Source: an uncultured bacterium | GTDB lineage: Bacteria; Bacillota; Clostridia; Oscillospirales; Oscillospiraceae | DNA: 51,208 bases | Assembly (NCBI GenBank): GCA_946548895.1 | Contig: CAMNQF010000024.1 | Location: 1-51,208, forward strand | Direction: 5' to 3' | Shown here: positions 6,175 to 14,462 of the stretch, piece by piece | How the letters are laid out: every line of letters begins with the position of its first letter | Position numbering within the stretch: the stretch's first letter is position 1 | The notes under the pieces: generated by a model | Told to the model about the DNA's origin: nothing | What the model saw: only the letters and a program-made list of their open reading frames with translations | Database searches by the model: none | Made by a program: the position numbers and the translations under genes

Positions 6175-9100
6175 TCAGGGGGCTGGCTGGAAATTTTGAT
6201 GGATGCGGATGCCGGCGTGATTGGGGTCCAGCCGCCGCGCCTCGTCGAAACAGCCCCGCGCTTTTTCCGTCTCGCCCTTGCCCAGCAGCCCCAGGCCCCG
6301 CATGAACAGGCAGTGCACCCGGTTGCGGATGTCCAGGTCCTCTTCAAAAATTTGGAGGTCCGGCAGGGAGACGGCGAAATAGTCGATTTTCACGTGGTCG
6401 TTCAGATGCCGCTCGGCGTAGTCCACCAGCTTGTTGAACCGGCTCAGGGCGCCGGCCTCGTCGCCCAGGGCCCGGTGGGCCAGCCCCTGGTAAAAGATTG
6501 TCTCCGGCGGCTGGTCATTATAATACATCATCCCGGCGGGTTCCGACAGCCCAACCGCGGCTTTCCGCAGGCAGTCTGCCGCCGCCGGCTCATTGCCCAG
6601 GGCCCGTTCGGCGAGACCCAGGTAATAATAGACGTCGTTTTCCTGCGCTCCTGCCAGCTTGCCTTCGCCCAGGCTGTGGGGGTACTCGGTGGCCCGGCGC
6701 AGATAGTCCCGCGCCCCGGCGGCGTCCCCCCGGCCGAGTGCCTGCTTGGCCAGCTCGGTAAGGGACAGGCGGTACTGGGCGGGAACCTTCCCTTCACCGC
6801 CCTCCCAGGGGTGGAAATGACGGTTTAAAAGCATTTCCAGCGCCTCTTCATACCGCCCGGTTGCGTTGTAGAGGCTGATATATTCCAGATACAGGTCGTC
6901 CCGGGCGCGCACCACGTCCAGATGCCGTTCCAGCAGGGGCAGCCGCTCCGGCGCCGCGCGGCCCATCTTTTTGTACAGCTGGTCCAGCTCCATCAGCACG
7001 CGGGCGTCGGTTTCGTCCAGGGCATAGGCGCGTTCCAGCTCCCGCAGGGCGTCCTGGGGGCGGCCCGCCTTGTTGTAATAGGCCAGCGCCAGGTTTCGGT
7101 GTACGGTGGGGAAGCTGCCGTCCAGCTCGGCGGAACGCTGCCAGCAGTCCACCGCTTTGGCGTATTGGCGCTTGTCATACCACAGGCACCCCAGGTAGTA
7201 CCAGCCTTTCGCGTCCCCGGCGTTTTTCTCCAGGGCGGCGGTGAGGGCCAGCAGATCCTCCAGCCGGTGTGGGAAGCAATAGTCGCTGGGGGCGGCGGCG
7301 GCGCGGAGGCGCTGCTCCTGGGCCCGCTCTCCCTGGCCCAGGGCGTCATAAAAGCGGGCCAGGTGGTAGCGCACCATGGGATAGCGCTGGCCGGCGCTGG
7401 CGGCGGACTCCAGAATACCGGCGGCCTCCTCGTACAGTCCGGCCCCGGCGTATTCCAGCGCCAGCTCGATGCACCAGTTGGGGTTGGCGGCAATGCTGGA
7501 AAGCAGCTGAGACCGGCTGCTTCCGCCCAGCTCCCATTTGGCCGCGTAGTCCATGGGATCAATGCGCAGCGTCTCACGGGCGAAAGAAAGCGCGTCCTCC
7601 AAGCGGCCGGTGCGGCGGAGAAGGGCGGTTTTCAATGTGCGCGCTTTCATGTTGTGGGCGCCCATGACCAGGCTGCGGGTCAGGTGGGACAGCGCCAGCT
7701 CGTAATCCTTTTCCGCCGTTTTGATACAGGCCATGGCATAGAAGGCGGGACCCTGCCAGGCGCCGCTCCACGTGGCTTTATAGAAAGCGTCGTAGGCTTC
7801 CGCGTTCCGCCCCTGGAGCTTCAGGCTCAGGCCCAGGTTATAGTAGGGTTCGCTGTCGTAGGGGTTGGGGTTGGACCGGGTGTACTTGGCGATGGAGGCC
7901 CGGAAATACGTCTCGGCGTCCTCCAGCAGGCCCCGGCGCAGCAGAAGCAGGCCGTAGGCGTTGTTAATCCGCCCGTCCGTGGGGTCCCGCTTCAATCCCT
8001 CCCGGTAGTAGTCTTCCGCCAGGTAGGTGGCGTGGCGGTACTGCTCGATGTGCTGGCCGTAGAGGAACAGGTCCTCATTGCTGGGGACGGCCTCGGGCGC
8101 CGGGATGGCTTTGGCCGGGTCCGGCGTCTTTTCAATGGTATCCGGCAGGGGCGTGTAGGACACGAGCGTATTCCCGGACGCGGTCAGCACCTTCAGCGTC
8201 AGGGCGCAGGGGTCCTGCCCGGCGCGGGCCACCCGCTGGCGGAGGGTCCGCACCGGAGAGAGGTCAAGGGACGCCTCCCACAGCGGAGCGCCGTCCCGCT
8301 CCAAGACCACCCGGGCGCCGGGGAATTCGCCGCTGGCGTACACAGCCAGCTCCGCTGTGCCGTTTTCCAGTTCCAGGCTCACCGCCGCGTCCACGCTTGC
8401 GCACCGAATCATGCCCACCTCTTTGTAGGGCATAAAATATTGGGTGAAGGTCTTTTCCTCATAAGGCGCGAGCCAGGTGAAATCCGGCTGGTTATCGGTG
8501 AAGCATCCGGTCATCAGCTCCACATAAGGGCCGTCGCTGTCGGTGAGGTTGCGGTCCCAGGCCTGGCCGAAATCGCCGCACCCCCATGTCCACTGCTTTT
8601 TGCCCGGCGCCACGTGGTGGTCCGCCACGTGGAGGATGCCCGCCCGGCGGCCGTGGTCATAGCCGCCGACAAAGTCAAAGTCGGAGCGGTACGCCATATA
8701 AGAGGTGGGCACCGGGATGTTTTTATAGCGGGAGATATCCACGCCGGCAGAGTAGTCCTGCTTATAGTACACGCCCGTGGCGATGGGGAACCGGGACACG
8801 TCCCGCTTCCCGTGGTCCATCACCGCGTGGACGTCCGGCGGGAAAACGGACTGGGTATCGTCGTTGACCGGCACCGCGGGGTTTGCCCACCAGAGGAAGG
8901 TCTGGGGGACCTCGGTTCGGTTGTAGAGCTGGGCGTCGATGCGGATATAGGCCTTGTCGGGGTAGATGGTGAAACTGGCCATGCCCTTGGTGCGGAACAT
9001 ATTTTCGATTTCGCTGACCACGATGGTACAGCTCCCGTCTGAGTTTTCCCGGATGGAGCAGTCCACCGGGTCAAAGGTGCTGGGGCGGTGGTGCTGGGGC

Positions 9101-9471
9101 CAGTTGAACTCGATCCCCCCGCTGATCCATGGGCCGGTCAGCCCCACCAGCGCGGGCTTGATTACGTGGTTGTAATAGACGAAGTCGTAGCCGTTGGTTT
9201 TGTCGTAGGCCCGCTGAATCCGCCCGCCCAGCTCCGGCAGCACCATGACAAATAGGTACTTGTTCTCCAGGCACAGGGCGTGATAGACGCGGTCCTCCTT
9301 CTCGTCGCAGATCTTATCAATCACGCTGTGGGGATACACCTTTCCGCTGCTGCCTTGATACACGCGCTTTTCCAGGAACATGGGGTTTTTGTCCGGCCTG
9401 CCCGTGGGATAGGTGGGGATGACCACGTCCTCCCGCCAAACGGCGACGCCTTGTGTGATTTGTTTCATCAT
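6175..9471 (-). CDS. DUF5107-domain protein with a long TPR superhelix
   Basis: A 1098-residue protein. Residues about 1-380 match the DUF5107 family, with recognisable blocks FLEKRVYQGSSGKVYPH, VLPELGGRIQRAYDKT, GGIEFNWPQHHRPSTF and WTWGCGDFGQAWDRN; the all-beta character and ELGG block recall mutarotase-like sugar-binding folds. A short linker domain (about 380-480) precedes roughly a dozen tetratricopeptide-type helix pairs filling residues about 490-1090 (for example YNLGLSLKLQGRNAEAYDAF and YYLGLAERALGNEPAAADC). No signal peptide or membrane segment is seen, so it is probably cytoplasmic. The start ATG overlaps the creatininase-like stop by four bases, so translation is coupled. An alternative start is the next codon, also ATG. 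The molecular function of the family is not known to me; the setting implies processing of an imported sugar or glycoside. Confidence 0.85.
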   Translation of the reverse strand: MMKQITQGVAVWREDVVIPTYPTGRPDKNPMFLEKRVYQGSSGKVYPHSVIDKICDEKEDRVYHALCLENKYLFVMVLPELGGRIQRAYDKTNGYDFVYYNHVIKPALVGLTGPWISGGIEFNWPQHHRPSTFDPVDCSIRENSDGSCTIVVSEIENMFRTKGMASFTIYPDKAYIRIDAQLYNRTEVPQTFLWWANPAVPVNDDTQSVFPPDVHAVMDHGKRDVSRFPIATGVYYKQDYSAGVDISRYKNIPVPTSYMAYRSDFDFVGGYDHGRRAGILHVADHHVAPGKKQWTWGCGDFGQAWDRNLTDSDGPYVELMTGCFTDNQPDFTWLAPYEEKTFTQYFMPYKEVGMIRCASVDAAVSLELENGTAELAVYASGEFPGARVVLERDGAPLWEASLDLSPVRTLRQRVARAGQDPCALTLKVLTASGNTLVSYTPLPDTIEKTPDPAKAIPAPEAVPSNEDLFLYGQHIEQYRHATYLAEDYYREGLKRDPTDGRINNAYGLLLLRRGLLEDAETYFRASIAKYTRSNPNPYDSEPYYNLGLSLKLQGRNAEAYDAFYKATWSGAWQGPAFYAMACIKTAEKDYELALSHLTRSLVMGAHNMKARTLKTALLRRTGRLEDALSFARETLRIDPMDYAAKWELGGSSRSQLLSSIAANPNWCIELALEYAGAGLYEEAAGILESAASAGQRYPMVRYHLARFYDALGQGERAQEQRLRAAAAPSDYCFPHRLEDLLALTAALEKNAGDAKGWYYLGCLWYDKRQYAKAVDCWQRSAELDGSFPTVHRNLALAYYNKAGRPQDALRELERAYALDETDARVLMELDQLYKKMGRAAPERLPLLERHLDVVRARDDLYLEYISLYNATGRYEEALEMLLNRHFHPWEGGEGKVPAQYRLSLTELAKQALGRGDAAGARDYLRRATEYPHSLGEGKLAGAQENDVYYYLGLAERALGNEPAAADCLRKAAVGLSEPAGMMYYNDQPPETIFYQGLAHRALGDEAGALSRFNKLVDYAERHLNDHVKIDYFAVSLPDLQIFEEDLDIRNRVHCLFMRGLGLLGKGETEKARGCFDEARRLDPNHAGIRIHQNFQPAP

Positions 9472-10295
9472 AACTGAATTGACCTCCCAAGTTTCATTGT
9501 CCCGCCGTTCCCGCCGCGCGGCGCGGCGTCCTCCACCAGCCGAACGCACTGCGCCACGGTGTGCTCCATGATTGTCCGGCCCAGCTCCGCCGTGGCGTCT
9601 CTGGGATCGTAGCGCACGCTGAAATCCTCGTTGGGGCCCTGCTGGAACGTGTCGTTGTCCACGATGGCGAAACGGGTGTTATAAAGCTTCTCCGGCTTGG
9701 GCGGCAGGCGGTCCAGCTCCACCGCTTCGGGGCACAGGTGCATGAAAATGGCGGTTTCCGCCAGCCCGGCGTGCCCGAGCCCGGCCCCGCATCCTTCGAA
9801 TAGGGTCAGGACCGTCATAACACAGCGCCCTGAAGTCTGGGACGCCTGGGCGCACACGCGCTGCAAAATTTCGACCTGGGCGTCGGCCCCGTGGCCGTTC
9901 ATCCATACCACTTGGAGGAATCCCATGTCCAGGAGCATCTGCGTCTGCTGGCGCACAATGCGCTCAAACAGCTCCGGGGGCCAGTAAAAGCTTTTCAGGC
10001 TGTTGGCGGGGAAATCCATGCCGACGATGTGTTCGCTGCCGGAAAACCCCACTTTGCGCAGCGTCTCCGGGCTGCGCGGGGTCTCTGTGCCGATGTAAAG
10101 GGGCGGCATCACGACGCCCCCGGTCTGTTCGGCGGCCGCCAGGGACGACGAATAGGCGTTGGCGGTATCCATCCCCATTCCCATGTGGGGCCCGTGCCAT
10201 TCCATGCTGCCCACAGGCTGATACACCAAGCTCCTGCCTGTGACGGCCTCGTTCAGTTCAGCGGGTGTGAGTGTTTCAAAACGGAGCTTTTTCAT
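9468..10295 (-). CDS. Creatininase-family metal-dependent hydrolase
   Basis: A 275-residue protein of the creatininase (creatinine amidohydrolase) superfamily. The metal-binding pattern is visible as VGSMEWHGPHMGMGMDT near residues 28-44 (Glu, His, Asp) and WMNGHGAD near 130, plus a late glutamate in AGLAETAIFMHL. Members open cyclic amides or related rings, and some act on cyclic ketose or inosose-type substrates in carbohydrate pathways. Placement between a sugar ABC transporter and the DUF5107 gene argues for a sugar-derived ring rather than creatinine. I chose ATG 10295, with AAGGTGATC upstream; an upstream in-frame ATG at 10343 lies inside the hairpin region. The stop overlaps the next gene's ATG. 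Exact substrate unknown; a lactonase or inosose hydrolase role are alternatives. Confidence 0.82.
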   Translation of the reverse strand: MKKLRFETLTPAELNEAVTGRSLVYQPVGSMEWHGPHMGMGMDTANAYSSSLAAAEQTGGVVMPPLYIGTETPRSPETLRKVGFSGSEHIVGMDFPANSLKSFYWPPELFERIVRQQTQMLLDMGFLQVVWMNGHGADAQVEILQRVCAQASQTSGRCVMTVLTLFEGCGAGLGHAGLAETAIFMHLCPEAVELDRLPPKPEKLYNTRFAIVDNDTFQQGPNEDFSVRYDPRDATAELGRTIMEHTVAQCVRLVEDAAPRGGNGGTMKLGRSIQL

Positions 10296-10335
10296 GCGAT
10301 CACCTTTTCTCGGCCCCTGATGGGCGTGATCAAAG

Positions 10336-10371
10336 GGGGCCACGGAACAAAGACCTGTGTTCCGCGGCCCC
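10336..10371 (-). terminator. Intercistronic hairpin after the sugar-binding-protein gene
   Basis: On the minus strand the arms GGGGCCGCGGAACA and TGTTCCGTGGCCCC pair over 14 positions with one G-T, around an 8-base loop, then CTTTG. It lies between the binding-protein stop (10405) and the creatininase start (10295). A weak terminator or mRNA 3'-end stabiliser here would let the transporter genes be expressed more strongly than the downstream genes, a common arrangement for binding-protein operons. Confidence 0.65.
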
Positions 10372-10404
10372 TCTCTGTGCGTGTGGTTGTGTGATGGAAC
10401 GGTA

Positions 10405-11475
10405 TTAGCCGGCGTACTCGGGCATCACAGCGGCCAGATCGTCGCCATACTCCACAATGGTGGCGCCCACGGCGTGGATGGCGGGGATTTCTGTGCCATT
10501 CTCCAGGTAGTCCAGCATGGACTGGGCGGCGGTGCCGCCGATGTCGCGGGCGGAGAAGTAAGCGGCGGCGCGGAAGCAGGAATCGGGGTTGTCAAACTCG
10601 TCCGGGCACAGGTAGGCGCCCAAACCGACCACCATGGAGTTGGCGCCGAGGCCGGCGGACTCAATGGCGCGGGCCGCGCCCTGGCTGCTCTCGTCGGAAA
10701 CGCCCAGCACCAGCCACTTCTTGATCTCCGGGTGGCCGGTGATCACGGCGTCGGCGGCCTGGTTGCCGTCGGCGGCGGAGGTGTCGCAGTCGGCGCGGAA
10801 GATGCGCGAAGCGGGGAAGTCGGGGAACGCCTCGTTGATGGCGGCCAGCTCACCCTCGGTGCGGGGGACGCAGGAGGAGATGGTGTCGGCGGTCATCAGC
10901 AGGATGCCGAAGCTCTCGTCGTCAGCCAGATTGTTTTCTTTGATGTAGTTCACGCCCCACTCGCCGGTGGTCAGGCCGATGTTATAGCCGTCGATGCCCA
11001 CCCAGGGAGCCAGCTTCTCGCCGTTTTCGTCTTCCAGAGCGTCGTCCACGGCAATCACGGGGATGCCGGCCTCGGTCAGCATATCCACGGTGGTCTGGCT
11101 CAGGTTCTGGTCGGGCAGGCACACCAGCACGCCGTCCACCTTATCCGTGATGACGGTGTTCAGCAGGTCCATGTAGGTTGCGGCGTTCTGGTCACAGTCC
11201 ATGTACTTCCAGGTATAGCCCGCGTCCTCCACCACCTTCTGGGAGGCGGCGCCCTCCTGGATGAACCAGGTGGCGGTGCCCATCTTGTAGATGCCGACGA
11301 TGGTTTTGCTTCCGCCGCCGGAGGGGGTTCCGGCGGAGGGCTCGGCGCTGGCGGCGGTGCCCGAATTGGCGGGGGGCTGGCTGCTTTCGCCGGAGTCGTT
11401 TCCACAGGCGGTCAGAGAGAACACCATGCCCAAACCAAGCAGGGCCGCGAGAGCTCTTTTCCATACTTTTTTCAT
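10405..11475 (-). CDS. Sugar ABC transporter substrate-binding lipoprotein (AraF/RbsB type)
   Basis: A 356-residue binding protein. It has a lipoprotein signal (basic KKVWKR, hydrophobic stretch, lipobox LTAC with cysteine near residue 27) and a Ser/Gly/Ala-rich spacer, then a periplasmic-binding type I fold from about residue 55. Blocks such as GVLVCLPDQNLSQ, IPVIAVDDALED, HPEIKKWLVLGVSDESSQGA and AIESAGLGANSMVVGLGAY align well by eye with L-arabinose-binding protein AraF and the wider CUT2 group. It captures a monosaccharide outside the membrane for the permease and ATPase encoded upstream in the same operon. AAGGAGAAGG supports ATG 11475. The sugar is not certain: AraF-type proteins bind arabinose, galactose or fucose, and the neighbouring galactonate genes favour galactose-like ligands. 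Confidence 0.9.
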   Translation of the reverse strand: MKKVWKRALAALLGLGMVFSLTACGNDSGESSQPPANSGTAASAEPSAGTPSGGGSKTIVGIYKMGTATWFIQEGAASQKVVEDAGYTWKYMDCDQNAATYMDLLNTVITDKVDGVLVCLPDQNLSQTTVDMLTEAGIPVIAVDDALEDENGEKLAPWVGIDGYNIGLTTGEWGVNYIKENNLADDESFGILLMTADTISSCVPRTEGELAAINEAFPDFPASRIFRADCDTSAADGNQAADAVITGHPEIKKWLVLGVSDESSQGAARAIESAGLGANSMVVGLGAYLCPDEFDNPDSCFRAAAYFSARDIGGTAAQSMLDYLENGTEIPAIHAVGATIVEYGDDLAAVMPEYAG

Positions 11476-11539
11476 AATCCTTCTCCTTTATTGAAATTTG
11501 ATTCAGCGGGCGGCTGACAGCCCGCGGGAATCCATCGGT

Positions 11540-12559
11540 TCAGCCCTTTGCTTTCGGCGCTGCGGCGTTGCGTGCCGCCATGCTCTCCGCCAGGGCGTGC
11601 TTATCGCGGGTATGCTTGCGGTAGAAGTCGAAGGACAGCGCCACCACCAGCAGGCAGCCCTGGGCCACCTGCTGCCAGAAGGTCGGCACGCCCACCATGT
11701 TCAGGCCGGTTTTGAAGCTTTGGAGCACCAGCATTCCCAGGAAGGTGCCGAAAATGGTGCCTACGCCGCCGGTGAACGCGGTGCCGCCCAGCACAGCGGC
11801 GGTGATGGCGTCAAATTCCAGCCCATCGCAGGCCTGGGGCTGGCCGGAGTTCATCCGGGCCGCCAGCAGCACGCCGGCGAACGCGGCCAGACCGGACTCC
11901 ATGATGTGCAGCTTGAACACGATGCGGGTGGGGTTCAGGCCGGCAAGGCGGGCGGCGTAGGTGTTGCCGCCCAAAACATAGATGCTGCGCCCGAAATAGG
12001 TTTTGCTCAACAGAATGCCGAACACGATGAAGGTGATGAGAAGCACCAGCACGGGGATGGGGAGGACGCCGAACAGGCGGTAGGTGCCCATGCGGATGAA
12101 GGTTTTGTCGCTGATGCCCACGGCTTTGCCGTCGCACAGGATATAGGCCAGCCCCCGCACCACGCTCATGGTGGCCAGAGTGGCGATGAAGGGCTGCAGC
12201 TTCAGGAACGTGACCAGAGAGGCGTTGACCGCCCCCACCACGCATCCGGCGGCCACGGCGGCCAGCAAAGCCACGGGCATGGGCATACCCGCCCGGGACA
12301 GGAGGGCGGCCAGCACCCCGGCGCAGGCGGCCACGGAGCCTGCCGACAGGTCGTTCTGCCCGGCGATGATGAGGTTGGTCTCTCCGATTGCCACAAAGCC
12401 GGTGAGGGAGCACGCGATCAGGATGTTGATGATGTTGGCGAAGGTGACATAGTTTCGGTTCAGCGACCCAAACAGGACCAGCAGCAGCAACATCGCCAGG
12501 ATCAGTGTGATTTTATCGGCAAAGTCGCTTTTTTTCAGTTTGTTGACAATATTTTTCAT
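11540..12559 (-). CDS. Sugar ABC transporter permease (AraH/RbsC family)
   Basis: A 339-residue polytopic membrane protein with about eight to ten hydrophobic helices, beginning with ITLILAMLLLLVLFGSLN and including the CUT2 permease blocks GQNDLSAGSVAACAGVLAAL and ILLSKTYFGRSIYVLGGN, and GLEFDAITAAVLGGTAFTGG (the ATPase-contacting region). It forms the homodimeric channel of the importer with the ATPase encoded just upstream and the binding protein just downstream. GGAGG lies eight bases before ATG 12559. The gene is 30 bases after the ATPase gene. Family assignment is firm; sugar specificity is not visible in a permease. Confidence 0.93.
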   Translation of the reverse strand: MKNIVNKLKKSDFADKITLILAMLLLLVLFGSLNRNYVTFANIINILIACSLTGFVAIGETNLIIAGQNDLSAGSVAACAGVLAALLSRAGMPMPVALLAAVAAGCVVGAVNASLVTFLKLQPFIATLATMSVVRGLAYILCDGKAVGISDKTFIRMGTYRLFGVLPIPVLVLLITFIVFGILLSKTYFGRSIYVLGGNTYAARLAGLNPTRIVFKLHIMESGLAAFAGVLLAARMNSGQPQACDGLEFDAITAAVLGGTAFTGGVGTIFGTFLGMLVLQSFKTGLNMVGVPTFWQQVAQGCLLVVALSFDFYRKHTRDKHALAESMAARNAAAPKAKG

Positions 12560-12589
12560 TGTTGTGTTCCTCCTGTTCCCCGGCAGCCG

Positions 12590-14089
12590 TTATTTGGAAA
12601 TGTCGGTCATCGCGTATTTCAAAATGGTCTCTTCGCTGAAGCCGGACCGCATAACCTCGCCGCTGATCCGTCCCTCCCGCATGACCAGGATGCGGTCGGA
12701 CAGGCCGATTACCTCGGGCAGTTCCGAAGAGATTACGATGACCGCCATGCCCCGCCGGGCGCACTCCGCGATGATGCGGTAGAATTCCGCCTTCGCGCCC
12801 ACGTCGATGCCCTTGGTGGGCTCGTCCAGGATGAGCAGTTTTGGATGGGTCTCTAGCCATCTGGCCAGAATCACCTTTTGCTGGTTGCCGCCGGAGAGCT
12901 GCGAGATCAACTTGTCCGAATTGGGCGTTTTGATGTTCAGCTCCCGGATCTCCCGCTGCGCGATCTCCTCCTCCTTGCTCTCCATCAGGAAACCCCATTT
13001 GTTCAGCAGCGATTTCAGCATGGAGATGGTAATATTGCCCCGGACCGAGATATTGGGCAGGATGCCCTGCATCTTGCGGTCCTCCGGCACCATGGCGAAG
13101 CCCAGCGCCTGGGCCTGGGCGGGGGAGCGGGGCTGGACGGCCTTCCCCTCCACCGTAATGGTCCCCCCGTAGACCGGGTCCAGGCCGAACAGGGCCCGCA
13201 TGACCTCCGTACGCCCCGCCCCGACCAAACCGGCGAAGCCCAGCACTTCGCCCCTGTACGCGGTGAAGGAGATGCCGCTGACATAAGGGGTGGTGAGGTC
13301 CTTTACCTCCACCAGCGGCTCCCCCCTGGACGCGCTGCGGGGAAGCTCGTTGAAGATGTCCCCCAGGGACCGGCCTACCATCAGGCGGATCATCTCATCC
13401 TCGCTGGTGGTGGCCTGGTCCACCACATCCACCAGCTGCCCGTCCTTAAAGATGATGACCTTCTGGGCCACCTGGGCGATTTCGTTCATGCGGTGGGACA
13501 CGTAGAAGATGACTTTGCCCTCCTCCTTCAGCTGGCGGATGATCTGGAACAGGATGTCGATCTCGCTGTCGCTGAGGCTGGCGGTGGGCTCGTCAAAGGC
13601 GATGATATTGGAATTTCGGTTGACGGCTTTCATGATCTCCACCATCTGCTGGTGGGCGATGCTCAAGGTTCCCACCTTGGTGTCGGGGCTGATATCCAGG
13701 CCGAACCGCGCGGCGATCTCGGCCGCCCGGCGCCTCATCAGCTCGGCGTCCACCATGCCGCCCATCTTTTTCGGCCAATCGCCCAAAAAAATGTTTTCGG
13801 CCACGGTCATATCCAGCAGGACCTGCCGTTCCTGGTAAATGACGCTGACCCCGTGGGCGATGGCCTCCTTCGGTGTGGAGAAGTGGATAGCCTGCCCGTT
13901 AATCAGATACTCGCCCGCGTCCGGCTGGTAATCGCCGTTCAGAATTTTCAACAGGGTGGACTTGCCGGCGCCGTTTTCCCCCAGAAAGGCGTAGACCTGC
14001 CCGCTCTCGGCCAGAAAGCTGATGTCGTCCAGAGCCTTGACGCCAGGGAAAAATTTGCTGATGTGCCGGAATTCGACGGAATGAAGCAT
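12590..14089 (-). CDS. Sugar ABC transporter ATP-binding protein, double NBD (AraG/RbsA family)
   Basis: A 499-residue tandem ATPase. The first nucleotide-binding domain has Walker A GENGAGKST (about residue 37), a signature region LSIAHQQM and Walker B IIAFDEPTAS. The second has a degenerate Walker A GLVGAGRTE, the signature LSGGNQQK and Walker B LLILDEPTKG. This tandem with a degenerate second P-loop is characteristic of CUT2 monosaccharide importers. It is the first gene of the leftward operon, with GGAGG nine bases upstream of ATG 14089. A near-consensus promoter lies at 14134-14162 and an operator-like palindrome at 14112-14125. Confidence 0.95.
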   Translation of the reverse strand: MLHSVEFRHISKFFPGVKALDDISFLAESGQVYAFLGENGAGKSTLLKILNGDYQPDAGEYLINGQAIHFSTPKEAIAHGVSVIYQERQVLLDMTVAENIFLGDWPKKMGGMVDAELMRRRAAEIAARFGLDISPDTKVGTLSIAHQQMVEIMKAVNRNSNIIAFDEPTASLSDSEIDILFQIIRQLKEEGKVIFYVSHRMNEIAQVAQKVIIFKDGQLVDVVDQATTSEDEMIRLMVGRSLGDIFNELPRSASRGEPLVEVKDLTTPYVSGISFTAYRGEVLGFAGLVGAGRTEVMRALFGLDPVYGGTITVEGKAVQPRSPAQAQALGFAMVPEDRKMQGILPNISVRGNITISMLKSLLNKWGFLMESKEEEIAQREIRELNIKTPNSDKLISQLSGGNQQKVILARWLETHPKLLILDEPTKGIDVGAKAEFYRIIAECARRGMAVIVISSELPEVIGLSDRILVMREGRISGEVMRSGFSEETILKYAMTDISK

Positions 14090-14111
14090 ACGGCACGGCC
14101 TCCTTCGGGAA

Positions 14112-14125
14112 TGTTTTCGTTAACA
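14112..14125. promoter_or_regulatory. LacI/CcpA-type operator downstream of the transporter promoter
   Basis: TGTTTTCGTTAACA has TGTT/AACA arms and a central CG, typical of operators for LacI-family proteins. It lies at about +2 to +15 of the leftward transcript, where binding would block elongation or initiation. On the minus strand it reads TGTTAACGAAAACA and shares GTTAACGnAnAC with the site at 14398-14415. It also resembles a catabolite-responsive element with two mismatches, so CcpA is an alternative. Confidence 0.6.
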
Positions 14126-14133
14126 CTAAGGCG

Positions 14134-14162
14134 AGTATAGCTATATTGCCCTGTCTTGTCAA
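14134..14162 (-). promoter_or_regulatory. Sigma-A promoter of the sugar transporter operon
   Basis: On the minus strand TTGACA (14157-14162), a 17-base spacer and TATACT (14134-14139) form a near-perfect promoter. It should start transcription near 14127, 38 bases before the ATPase start codon. With such a strong core, control is most likely by repression through the adjacent operator. Confidence 0.85.
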
Positions 14163-14283
14163 TAATATAATGATATTTTCGTCGGATTTATCAAAAATAA
14201 AGGCGCTGCTTTGTGCGTAATGCAAGAGATCTGGATTTGTTCCGCTGAAAACAACGCCCGAATTGACCGCCGCGAAAATGCCC

Positions 14284-14297
14284 TGTTGTTAAAAACA
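14284..14297. promoter_or_regulatory. Additional TGTT-N6-AACA inverted repeat between the divergent promoters
   Basis: TGTTGTTAAAAACA, extended by one base on each side to CTGTT/AACAG, has the same arms and spacing as the site at 14112-14125 but lacks the central CG. It could be an auxiliary operator supporting looping across the 373-base divergent region, or chance in AT-rich DNA. Confidence 0.35.
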
Positions 14298-14370
14298 GAG
14301 AATAACACAGAATGGTTTTGTGCATAATCAATAAAAATAGGCCAAAATAACGGAAAGCTTCATGTAATAC

Positions 14371-14398
14371 TTGTATAATCTTAAAAATATGGTATAAT
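14371..14398 (+). promoter_or_regulatory. Promoter of the SDR-dgoD-lactonase operon
   Basis: TTGTAT (14371-14376), a 16-base spacer and a consensus TATAAT (14393-14398) predict a start near 14405. The palindrome at 14398-14415 begins at the last base of the -10 box and covers the start point, so a bound repressor would exclude RNA polymerase. Confidence 0.75.
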
Positions 14399-14415
14399 GC
14401 GTTAACGTACACGCA
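14398..14415. promoter_or_regulatory. LacI-type operator over the start point of the galactonate operon
   Basis: TGCGTTAACGTACACGCA has outer arms TGCGT/ACGCA and a central CG. It shares GTTAACGnAnAC with the minus-strand reading of the site at 14112-14125. Both sites sit just downstream of a -10 box in the same divergent region, so one regulator, most simply the LacI protein encoded at 17408-18481, may control both operons. Confidence 0.62.
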
Positions 14416-14462
14416 TTTCTCCGCGAACCGTGTGAACTGATTGAAAAGGGAGTGGACTAGCT

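Noticed and set aside
6922-9042. A 706-codon plus-strand open frame across the DUF5107-TPR gene.
   Set aside because: Composition is dominated by Val, Gly, His and Gln as is usual for antisense of GC-rich genes, with no recognisable domain; the minus-strand gene has strong family blocks.
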